Source: Chloroflexota bacterium (GTDB lineage Bacteria; Chloroflexota; Dehalococcoidia; GIF9; UBA5629). From it: a stretch of DNA of 12,315 nucleotides. Under the pieces are notes generated by a model. The model worked only from the letters and a program-made list of their open reading frames with translations, made no database searches and was not told where the DNA came from. Positions 6,300 to 12,315 of the stretch are shown here, piece by piece. The stretch spans positions 1 through 12,315 of the forward strand of contig JAPLHL010000508.1 in assembly GCA_026389655.1 (NCBI GenBank). The letters run 5' to 3'. The first letter of the stretch is position 1. Each line of letters begins with the position of its first letter. A program made the translations under genes and the position numbers.

Positions 6300-7412
6300 T
6301 TAAACCAGGACCAGGTTGTCCCGGTGGACTGCCTCGTCGCCGTATTCGTAGCCCAATATATCTGCGATACCGGCGGATTTTACTCCCTTTATCTTGTTCA
6401 GGTCGTCCGAGCTGTAGTTAGTGATCCCGCTGCCGATCCGTTTCCCGGTGCTATCGTGAATATCGATTACATCGCCGCGGTTGAAATTGCCTTCAACTCC
6501 GGTTATGCCTGCGGGCAGCAGGCTCGTGTTCTGCTTGCGTAATGCTGTTGCTGCGCCCTTATCGATGGTAAGCTTGCCCATGCAGCACAGCCCCGACAGC
6601 AACCAGCGCTGCCTGCTCTCAATTTTACTTTCCCGGGCTACGAAAAATGTGCCCACTTTTTTACCGTCGGCAGCTTTCACGATAACATTGGGCTCAGATC
6701 CTTCTGCGATGATAACGGGAACGCCGGAGGAAGTTGCCAGCCGTGCCGCCTCAATCTTGGTTGCCATTCCTCCCGTACCGCGAGAGCTGCCGGCGCCGCC
6801 GGCCATCTCCTCGATCTTCTCGTCTATTTTCTCAACAACAGGTATCAGCCTGGCTTTTTTATCCTGCTGGGGATTTGCTGAATACAGCCCCTTCACGTCG
6901 GACAACAATATCAGCAGGTCTGCATCAACCAGGTTGGCCACCATTGCAGACAGGTTGTCATTATCGCCGAACTTAAGCTCTCCCAGTTCGTCGATGCAGA
7001 CTACGTCGTTCTCGTTCACAATGCAGATCACCCGCAGGTCGATCAGTGCCAGCAGCGTGTTACGGGCGTTTAGATACTGAGAGCGGTCGGCCAGGTCGGA
7101 CTTCGTCAGCAGCGCCTGGGCCACGGTTATGCGGTATTTAGCGAATAGTTCGTCATAAATATGCATAAGTTGGTTCTGCCCGACGGATGCCATGACCTGT
7201 TTGAAGGGGATGTCCTTCATCTTGTTATCAATACCCAGCTTCTGACGGCCTGCCGCAACCGCGCCGGATGAGACCAGGATTATCTCATGCCCCAGGCCGT
7301 GCAGCTCGGCAACTTGCCTGGCCAGGTCTGACATAATCTTCATGTCCAGCTTGTTGCCGCCACCGGTCAGCAGGTTGGTGCCCAGCTTGATGACTATACG
7401 TTTATACTGCAT
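6300..7412 (-). CDS. proB: Glutamate 5-kinase with C-terminal PUA domain
   Basis: ProB phosphorylates L-glutamate to gamma-glutamyl phosphate, the first and normally proline-inhibited step of proline synthesis. The 370-residue protein has the amino-acid kinase fold: KLGTNLLT (9-16), ILVSSGAVAAG (45-55), VNENDVV (132-138), FGDND (148-152), LLSDVKGLY (169-177) and GTGGMATKIEAA (212-223). A PUA domain follows (about 278-355), as in the long bacterial form. The frame is open to 7499, but the family N-terminus begins at MQYKRIVIKLG (7412). A perfect TATAAT lies 9 nt upstream of that ATG, which rules out starts further upstream on this transcript. There is no Shine-Dalgarno sequence, so the mRNA may be leaderless. 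It forms an operon with proA. Confidence 0.97.
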   Translation of the reverse strand: MQYKRIVIKLGTNLLTGGGNKLDMKIMSDLARQVAELHGLGHEIILVSSGAVAAGRQKLGIDNKMKDIPFKQVMASVGQNQLMHIYDELFAKYRITVAQALLTKSDLADRSQYLNARNTLLALIDLRVICIVNENDVVCIDELGELKFGDNDNLSAMVANLVDADLLILLSDVKGLYSANPQQDKKARLIPVVEKIDEKIEEMAGGAGSSRGTGGMATKIEAARLATSSGVPVIIAEGSEPNVIVKAADGKKVGTFFVARESKIESRQRWLLSGLCCMGKLTIDKGAATALRKQNTSLLPAGITGVEGNFNRGDVIDIHDSTGKRIGSGITNYSSDDLNKIKGVKSAGIADILGYEYGDEAVHRDNLVLV

Positions 7413-7421
7413 GACGGCTAA

Positions 7422-7430
7422 ATTATAACA
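7422..7430 (-). promoter_or_regulatory. Extended -10 promoter of proBA
   Basis: On the minus strand TGTTATAAT is a perfect extended -10, with TATAAT at 7422-7427. No good -35 lies at 16-18 nt; TTGGAA lies at only 15 nt. The 12 bases CTGTGTTATAAT differ by one from the udg promoter, and both lie exactly 9 nt before the start codon. Confidence 0.65.
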
Positions 7431-7561
7431 CAGCAGCAAGGTTTCCAAAGCTGTCGGCAGAGGGGTACAACCTTGTATGAAATCGGCAGCGAATATCATA
7501 ATAAGGAAATATCACGTTGGGACGCTCTGGATCGCAGTATAAAAAGAAGGGGATCGTTTAC

Positions 7562-7590
7562 TTTACAAGTATTCGGGGTGGTACTATAAT
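7562..7590 (+). promoter_or_regulatory. Consensus sigma70 promoter of the cca-secDF unit
   Basis: TTTACA (7562-7567), exactly 17 nt, then TATAAT (7585-7590): eleven of twelve consensus bases. Transcription should begin near 7597-7599. That excludes the TTG at 7593 as a start and leaves either a leaderless GTG at 7599 or the ATG at 7623. It diverges from the proBA promoter across about 130 nt in which I see nothing else. Confidence 0.75.
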
Positions 7591-7598
7591 TCTTGCTT

Positions 7599-9080
7599 GT
7601 GTTCGAAATCAACCAGGACTTGATGGGAATACTCACCAAGCTTTTCCCTATCTGTACTTATCCGGAATATAAAGCCTACCTCGTAGGCGGTTTTGTGCGC
7701 GATTGGCTGGTCGGGCGGCCTACCACTGACCTTGATATTGCGGTCAGCGGGGATTCTCTTGCGGTTGCGCAGGAAGCTGCAGAACTCGTCGATGGCCGGT
7801 ATGTCATGCTCGACGAAGAAAATAAGGTGGGACGTGTAGTGGTTGCCGGCGAGTCGCAACCCTGGCATATTGACATAACCTCCTATGGGGACGATATTGA
7901 GCATGATCTACTGCGCAGAGATTTCACTGTGAATGCTATGGCCCTCGACCTGGCGGCTTTTGTGGCAGGCGACGTTAAGTTGCTTGATCCGGCAGGCGGG
8001 GATGATGATTTAAAGAAAGGACTGCTCAGGCAGGTCAGCGACAGGATTTTTGATGCCGACCCGTCCAGGCTGATGCGGGCTGAGCGGTTGGCCAGGGAAC
8101 TTAATCTTGAGATCGAACCGGTAACGGAGCAATCTATACGTCTCAACAGCGGCCTTGTGACCAGCGTACCCAGCGAGAAAATCAGAGAGGAATTGCTTAA
8201 AATACTGGCGCTTCCCTATGCAAGCAATGCACTCCGCCATCTTGATGATCTGGGACTTCTTTGCCGGATAATACCCGAGATCGGTGAGATGAAGGGAGTA
8301 AAACAGCCCGGGGAACATTATTGGGACGTGTTCGACCACTCAATCGAGTCCGTCGCAGCCATAGAGTTCTTGTTAAGGGAAAGTGACTGGGTATATGGCA
8401 GGGGAGAACTGCGGGCATTTGTCCCCTGGTCGGACGAGATCGATCAACATTTTAAAGAAGAAATCGGCGGCGGCGTTACCAGGAGCACGCTCATCAAAAT
8501 AGGCGCTTTGCTTCATGACATATCCAAACCCGGGACCAAAACACAGGATGAAAATGGAAGGATCAGGTTCCTTGGTCATACCAAGGAGGGGGCGTCTTTA
8601 GCTGTGTCTATCCTCGAACGCTTGAGGTTCAGCGGCAGGGAAATACGCTATATTGAAATGCTCGTTTATCATCACCTTCACCCGGCGCAGATGTCCAATG
8701 AAGGCTTTGCCACGCACCGGGCCATCTACCGCTATTTCAGGGACACTGAGGGTGCGGGTATTGATGTGATATTCGTGGCGCTGGCCGATTACCTGGCTGT
8801 CGGCGGGCCGAGGCTGGATATTGACGAGTGGCATATGCATATTGAGCACATCCAGTATATAATGGATGTTCATAAAAAGCAGGAAAGTGAGATAATGCCC
8901 CTGCGGCTCATAACAGGGAATGACCTGATGCAGGAGTTCAAGCTGGCCCCGGGCAAAGATATTGGCCGGCTGTTGGAACTGGTCAGGGAAGCGCAGGCAG
9001 CAGGAGAAATACACACCAGGGAGGAAGCGCTGCAATACGTAAGAAATGATTTTGGCAGGGGCGCTTGCTGTGCTGCCTGA
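7599..9080 (+). CDS. CCA-adding enzyme / poly(A) polymerase family nucleotidyltransferase with HD domain
   Basis: This class II tRNA nucleotidyltransferase family protein (493 residues from the GTG at 7599) adds or repairs the 3' CCA of tRNA, or polyadenylates RNA; sequence alone does not separate the two. The head domain shows YLVGGFVRDWL (GG at 30-31), the metal-binding D44 and D46 in TDLDIAVSG, and RRDFTVNAMALDL (106-118). The neck with RLMRAERLA follows at about 157-165. The C-terminal half has an HD hydrolase domain: HS (about 247), LLHDISKP (H306, D307), H327 in LGHTKEG, and HH at 358-359. Start choice is uncertain. GTG 7599 fits a leaderless transcript and a longer N-terminal helix; ATG 7623 has AGGA 4 nt upstream and gives 485 residues. 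secD follows after 52 nt, probably in the same unit. Confidence 0.92.
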   Translation: MFEINQDLMGILTKLFPICTYPEYKAYLVGGFVRDWLVGRPTTDLDIAVSGDSLAVAQEAAELVDGRYVMLDEENKVGRVVVAGESQPWHIDITSYGDDIEHDLLRRDFTVNAMALDLAAFVAGDVKLLDPAGGDDDLKKGLLRQVSDRIFDADPSRLMRAERLARELNLEIEPVTEQSIRLNSGLVTSVPSEKIREELLKILALPYASNALRHLDDLGLLCRIIPEIGEMKGVKQPGEHYWDVFDHSIESVAAIEFLLRESDWVYGRGELRAFVPWSDEIDQHFKEEIGGGVTRSTLIKIGALLHDISKPGTKTQDENGRIRFLGHTKEGASLAVSILERLRFSGREIRYIEMLVYHHLHPAQMSNEGFATHRAIYRYFRDTEGAGIDVIFVALADYLAVGGPRLDIDEWHMHIEHIQYIMDVHKKQESEIMPLRLITGNDLMQEFKLAPGKDIGRLLELVREAQAAGEIHTREEALQYVRNDFGRGACCAA

Positions 9081-9114
9081 TAAAACAGCAACCGATTGTG
9101 ATTAACTGATACTC

Positions 9115-9123
9115 GGGAGGGAG
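9115..9123 (+). promoter_or_regulatory. Shine-Dalgarno of secD with long spacing to a TTG start
   Basis: GGGAGGGAG ends 9 nt before the TTG at 9133; its GGAGG core is 12 nt away, longer than usual. There is no in-frame ATG near the expected N-terminus, so the TTG is the best start. Weak initiation at this codon may hold SecD synthesis down. Confidence 0.6.
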
Positions 9124-9132
9124 AATAGATAA

Positions 9133-10455
9133 TTGAAAACAAGTAATATCTGGCTACTGGTGATCATCCTGGCCCTTTTTGGATTTAGCCTTTGGGCCGT
9201 AGTTCCGCTGGATGGCGACAGGTTCGGGCGCAAAGGTCTTACCATGGGCCTGGACCTTAAGGGAGGCGCTTACCTGGTCTATGAGGCGGACCTGTCCAAG
9301 ATGGACCCGTCCCAGACAGTCGACCAGGTCATGACAAGCGTCCTCGGCAAAATTGAGCGGCGTGCCAATGCTTTTGGAGTTAAGGAACCTATCATCCAGA
9401 GGCAGGGCGAAAACCGCATCCTGGTACAGCTTCCAGGTGAAAAGAATGTAGATGAAGCTAAAAAGCTGATCGGCCAGGTGGCCTTGCTGGAGTTCAAGGA
9501 AGAAACCCTTGATGCCAGCGGCCAGCCGAAGATGAATGAGGATAAGACCGATTATATCTGGACAATCGCTAAAGCAACCGGAACCGACGGCAATCAAAAG
9601 GACCTGACCGGTAAATACCTGAAACCCAATTCAAAGGTTGTTCTAAAAACCGGTACTAATGAGCCGGAAGTTGCTTTCGAGTTTAATGATGAGGGAGCCG
9701 TCCTTTTCGAGCAGGTCACCAAACGTAACCTGCAAAAACCGCTCGGCATATTCCTCGATAATCAGCTCATTTCGGCCCCGACAGTACAGGCTGTTATCAA
9801 GAGCAACGGTGTCATCACCGGGGTTGAACTGGCAGAGGCCAAGAACCTATCGATTCAGCTTAACTCAGGTTCATTGGATGTGCCTTTGACTGTAATACAG
9901 GAACAGACGGTAGATGCCACGCTGGGTGCTGACTCGCTGAAGAAGAGCGTGGTGGCGGGCGCCATCGGCCTTATACTGGTTGTCCTTTTCATGGTTCTCT
10001 ACTACCGGATGTCCGGTGTTATTGCCACCCTGGCGCTTATCTTTTATGGCATTTTCCTGGCAGCCATCTTTAAGCTCGTACCGGTTACAATTACATTGGC
10101 GGGTATTGCAGCAGGTGTTGTATCGGTGGGTATGGCGGTGGATGCCAACATACTCATTTTCGAGCGTATGAAAGAAGAGTTGCGGGCGGGCCGCACACTT
10201 GGCGCCGCTGTGGACGCGGGCTTTGACCGTGCCTGGCTTGCCATTCGTGACAGCAACGTGACCACTTTTATTGCTTGTATCGTGCTCTACTGGTTCGGCG
10301 ACACTTTCGGCGCCTTCCTGGTCAAGGGTTTTGCCCTGACACTATTTATCGGTGTGGCCTTGAGCATGTTCACGGCAATCACGGTCAGCAGGGTTTTCTT
10401 ACAGTTGATCGTAAGGGTGGTGAAAAATTCCTGGTTCTACGGAGTTAAAGCATGA
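9133..10455 (+). CDS. secD: Protein translocase subunit SecD
   Basis: SecD with SecF forms the membrane complex that uses the ion gradient to complete export of proteins through SecYEG. The 440 residues are on the short side but complete. There is an N-terminal membrane helix (7-25), then GLDLKGGAYLVYE (D41 in DLKGG), and a periplasmic domain with IERRANAFGVKEPIIQ, ILVQLPG and the ALLEFKE strand. Five more membrane segments run from about 275 on. The proton-path aspartate is present as D337 in GMAVDANILIFER, and FALTLFIGVALSMFTAI closes the family region. Translation starts at TTG 9133. The stop overlaps the secF start as ATGA, so the two are translationally coupled. Assignment is secure. Confidence 0.97.
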   Translation: MKTSNIWLLVIILALFGFSLWAVVPLDGDRFGRKGLTMGLDLKGGAYLVYEADLSKMDPSQTVDQVMTSVLGKIERRANAFGVKEPIIQRQGENRILVQLPGEKNVDEAKKLIGQVALLEFKEETLDASGQPKMNEDKTDYIWTIAKATGTDGNQKDLTGKYLKPNSKVVLKTGTNEPEVAFEFNDEGAVLFEQVTKRNLQKPLGIFLDNQLISAPTVQAVIKSNGVITGVELAEAKNLSIQLNSGSLDVPLTVIQEQTVDATLGADSLKKSVVAGAIGLILVVLFMVLYYRMSGVIATLALIFYGIFLAAIFKLVPVTITLAGIAAGVVSVGMAVDANILIFERMKEELRAGRTLGAAVDAGFDRAWLAIRDSNVTTFIACIVLYWFGDTFGAFLVKGFALTLFIGVALSMFTAITVSRVFLQLIVRVVKNSWFYGVKA

Positions 10456-11351
10456 TAGACATAGTAAATAAACGGAACTGGTTTTTCCTCATATCGATTT
10501 TCCTGCTCGTACCGGGCATAATTTCCATGATTGCCTTTGGTTTCAGGCTGGGCGTGGATTTCAGCAGCGGCACGATCATGACCCTTAATTTCACACCGGC
10601 TGTTGAGCAGTCTGTATTGCGTGACCAGATGGGGCAATTGGGCTATGGAGACGCAACTATTCAGAAAACCAGCACGGGAGATTACCTGGTACTTACCAAG
10701 GAGATTGATACGGATCAGAAAACTGCGCTGATGGACGGGTTGAAGAAAGGCCTGAATGCTGATGTGGCAATCCGGGACTTCCAAACGGTATCGCCTCTGG
10801 TTGCCAGCGAGGTAGCGCGCAACGCGGCTATCGCTGTTGGCATAGCCTCTCTCTTTATGATCCTTTACATCGCCTTTGCGTTCCGCAAGATGCCCAGCCC
10901 GTTCAAGTGGGGCCTTTCAGCAGTCATCGCATTATTGCATGACGTGTTAATTGTCATGGGCGTCTTTTCCATACTCGGTTGGGCCATCGGATACCAGGTG
11001 GACTCGATGTTCATCGTGGCTATGTTGACCATAGTAGGTTACAGTATCAACAATACCTGCGTGGTCTATGACCGCATCAGGGAGAATGTGCGCAAAGGCG
11101 TCAGCAAGGACTTTGCAGTAACGGTAAATTCCAGCATTCTCGAGACCATTGCCCGCTGTATCAACACCAGCCTTACCGTTATCCTGACCTGTCTGGCCAT
11201 TTACCTGTTCGGTGGCGTGACGATACAGCAGTTCATCATGGCGCTGCTTATCGGCGTTGTGGTCGGTATTTACGACTCAATTTTCGTGGCTGGCCCGTTA
11301 CTGGTGCTCTGGGACAGGGGTATGAAGACATCACCGGAAGCCGCGAAATAA
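10452..11351 (+). CDS. secF: Protein translocase subunit SecF, with Asn at the proton-path Asp position
   Basis: SecF (299 residues) is the partner of SecD. It has a first membrane helix (about 10-32), GVDFSSGT (D36), a small periplasmic domain to about 118, and five further helices, including IALLHDVLIVMGV and GYSINNTCVVYDRIREN. In E. coli the latter reads GYSLNDSIVVSDRIREN, where Asp213 (Asp637 in the Thermus SecDF) is essential. Here the matching residue is Asn201, codon AAT at 11052-11054. The other essential residue, Arg247 in E. coli, is present as Arg235 at the same 34-residue distance, and SecD Asp337 is intact. The start overlaps the secD stop by 4 nt. The gene is otherwise complete with no sign of decay. 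Whether the protein still couples to protons is open. Confidence 0.96.
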   Translation: MIDIVNKRNWFFLISIFLLVPGIISMIAFGFRLGVDFSSGTIMTLNFTPAVEQSVLRDQMGQLGYGDATIQKTSTGDYLVLTKEIDTDQKTALMDGLKKGLNADVAIRDFQTVSPLVASEVARNAAIAVGIASLFMILYIAFAFRKMPSPFKWGLSAVIALLHDVLIVMGVFSILGWAIGYQVDSMFIVAMLTIVGYSINNTCVVYDRIRENVRKGVSKDFAVTVNSSILETIARCINTSLTVILTCLAIYLFGGVTIQQFIMALLIGVVVGIYDSIFVAGPLLVLWDRGMKTSPEAAK

Positions 11352-11360
11352 GGGGGAAAT

Positions 11361-11492
11361 ATGGATAGAAATACATTTATTGGAATATGGGCGCTGATAA
11401 TGGTGCCGCTGGCTACATTTATGGGAATTGCCGGAATGATCCTCGGCGTGGCAGTTATCCTGCTTCTCGGTATTGGAAGCAAGGAAGGCTGA
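11361..11492 (+). CDS. Small single-helix membrane protein, 43 residues, unrecognised
   Basis: This short ORF begins MDRNTFIGIW and ends GIGSKEG. It has one long hydrophobic stretch (about 6-38, rich in Leu, Ile, Gly and Met) between a short charged start and a Lys-Glu tail. It begins 9 nt after the secF stop and has a good Shine-Dalgarno AGGGGG (11351-11356), 4 nt before the ATG, so it is likely translated as the last gene of the secDF unit before the terminator. It is too short and too hydrophobic to be YajC. Whether it works with SecDF is unknown. Confidence 0.6.
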   Translation: MDRNTFIGIWALIMVPLATFMGIAGMILGVAVILLLGIGSKEG

Positions 11493-11539
11493 TCAGGGAT
11501 TTCCCATCAGTATAATTACACAGCGGAATCGCTAAATAT

Positions 11540-11572
11540 AAATATGCGGGGCATTTGCCCCGCATATTTTTT
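11540..11572. terminator. Intrinsic terminator, probably bidirectional
   Basis: A 13-bp perfect stem (11540-11552 with 11557-11569) has a GC-rich core GCGGGGC/GCCCCGC and a 4-nt loop ATTT. On the plus strand a T-run at 11567-11572 follows, ending the cca-secDF unit. On the minus strand the bases after the stem are AT-rich but less pure, and the deacetylase stop codon lies inside the plus-strand T-run. One hairpin therefore probably serves both convergent units. Confidence 0.88.
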
Positions 11573-12315
11573 AGTTATCCTTCAATTTATGAATGTTGCG
11601 GATTGTCTTGATGAAGCCGTCGAAGTCCCTGGGGGAGTATGCCATCGGCGGCGCACCCAGGGGGTCAGCGACTTCCTGGTGGCCAAGTAAAAGTTCAAAG
11701 GTAGCTGCAACTGAGTATGCAAGCGCCAACCGGTTATATCCACCTTCGAGTGTAAAAACCAGCCGGTTGGGACAGAGTTCATCGGATAATGCCTTTAAAG
11801 TCTTTGCCATCCTGGCGAATCCCATCGTAGTGACGTTCATGTTCGAAATCGTATCCTGCCAGTGGGCATCGTAGCCCGCCGACACCAGTATCAGGTCCGG
11901 CTTGTAACGCATTGCCAATGGCGTCAAAATCTCGTTAAACACCTGCAGGTATTCTTTATCACCCAGGTCGGCTTCCAGCGGGATATTTACGTTATATCCT
12001 TCTCCCTGACCCCGGCCCGTCTCCTCGGCGCTGCCGGTGAAGGGGTACCATGGATATTCATGCGTGGAGAAATACATGACCTGGGAATCGGAGTAAAACG
12101 CCTCCTGTGTGCCATTGCCGTGGTGAACATCATAATCTACGATCAGGACGCGCTTGATATCGTAATTCTTCAATGCGAACCTGGCGGCGATGGAGACATT
12201 ATTGAACAGGCAAAAGCCCATCTGGTGCATGCGTACGGCATGGTGTCCCGGCGGCCTGACGAGGGCGAAGGCGCTGTCAACCTTCTTAGTCATCACAGAA
12301 TCCACGGCATTCATC
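11571..12315 (-). CDS. Class II histone deacetylase family protein, 5'-truncated by window edge
   Basis: These are the C-terminal 247 residues of a zinc deacetylase of the arginase/HDAC fold; full family proteins are about 310-370 residues. Numbering from the first complete codon, PPGHHA gives the active-site His pair 24-25. The zinc ligands are D62 and H64 in DYDVHHGNGTQ and D149 in VSAGYDAHWQD. The transition-state Tyr is Y193 in LEGGYN. Further family signatures are MGFCLFNN, YPFTGSAEETG and YNVNIPL. The Met at the edge is probably internal, because family members have more sequence before this point. Bacterial members act on acetylated proteins, polyamines or acetoin-related targets; the substrate here cannot be told. 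The gene shares its terminator with the secDF unit, which converges on it. Confidence 0.95.
   Translation of the reverse strand, partial: MNAVDSVMTKKVDSAFALVRPPGHHAVRMHQMGFCLFNNVSIAARFALKNYDIKRVLIVDYDVHHGNGTQEAFYSDSQVMYFSTHEYPWYPFTGSAEETGRGQGEGYNVNIPLEADLGDKEYLQVFNEILTPLAMRYKPDLILVSAGYDAHWQDTISNMNVTTMGFARMAKTLKALSDELCPNRLVFTLEGGYNRLALAYSVAATFELLLGHQEVADPLGAPPMAYSPRDFDGFIKTIRNIHKLKDN

Noticed and set aside
6481..7080. A 199-codon open frame on the plus strand opposite proB
   Set aside because: It is antisense to the well-supported proB gene, has low-complexity Ser/Arg/Pro content and no recognisable domain; it is a codon-bias shadow.
7413..7598. Possible riboswitch or T-box leader between proB and the nucleotidyltransferase gene
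   Set aside because: The promoters on both sides leave almost no leader (about 2-4 nt for proB and 0-25 nt for the other gene), so no room remains for a structured 5' element.
7590..9080. The nucleotidyltransferase assigned specifically as CCA-adding or as poly(A) polymerase
   Set aside because: Both activities share these motifs; without comparison to characterised members and other copies in the genome, I kept the family-level name.
9154..9597. A 147-codon open frame on the minus strand within secD
   Set aside because: It lies entirely inside the conserved SecD N-terminal and periplasmic region on the other strand, with no supporting domain.
11509..11520. A TATAAT-like hexamer after the 43-residue ORF
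   Set aside because: It has no -35 at a suitable distance and no gene downstream on the plus strand before the terminator.
1..12315. A novel defence system, mobile island, CRISPR array or biosynthetic cluster
   Set aside because: Nearly every gene is a recognisable housekeeping or common membrane family; no integrase, transposase, repeat-spacer array, tRNA target or effector-like gene is visible.

Overview
The window is an ordinary-looking bacterial chromosomal segment of mostly housekeeping genes, transcribed from both strands. RNase J, a family-4 (iron-sulfur) uracil-DNA glycosylase, separate secD and secF, and a lipoprotein-like Ig-domain protein argue against an enteric-type proteobacterium. 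A Chloroflexota (Dehalococcoidia-like) source is my best guess from gene content and repeat style, but the sequence does not prove it. I see no phage, transposase, CRISPR array, tRNA or rRNA, and I did not find a convincing new multi-gene system.

Layout. 1-3296, minus strand: a TauE/SafE permease and a DUF1634 membrane protein form an overlapping pair. A separate promoter then drives a udg-rnj pair, whose RNase J runs off the left edge (459 N-terminal residues seen). 3297-3494: a divergent intergenic region with two REP-like palindromes and a promoter for rph. 3495-5000, plus strand: rph (RNase PH), then a promoter, a strong ribosome binding site and a two-domain Ig-like secreted protein. This last gene converges on proA with overlapping stop codons. 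4997-7412, minus strand: proB-proA, the first two steps of proline synthesis from glutamate. 7562-11492, plus strand: a consensus promoter, a CCA-adding/poly(A) polymerase-type nucleotidyltransferase with an HD domain, secD, secF and an unrecognised 43-residue one-helix membrane protein. A strong hairpin terminator follows. 11571-12315, minus strand: the C-terminal 247 residues of a class II histone-deacetylase-family enzyme.

How the genes relate. rnj, rph and the tRNA nucleotidyltransferase are all RNA-processing enzymes but sit in three different transcription units. SecD and SecF form the motor that helps pull proteins through SecYEG. ProB and ProA act in sequence.

The points most worth a second look are: SecF has Asn where the proton-path Asp is expected, although its partner residues are intact; several promoters share an extended -10 placed only 8-10 nt before the start codon, which suggests leaderless mRNAs; the uracil-DNA glycosylase ends in a sliding-clamp-binding pentapeptide; and a small membrane ORF lies directly behind secF.
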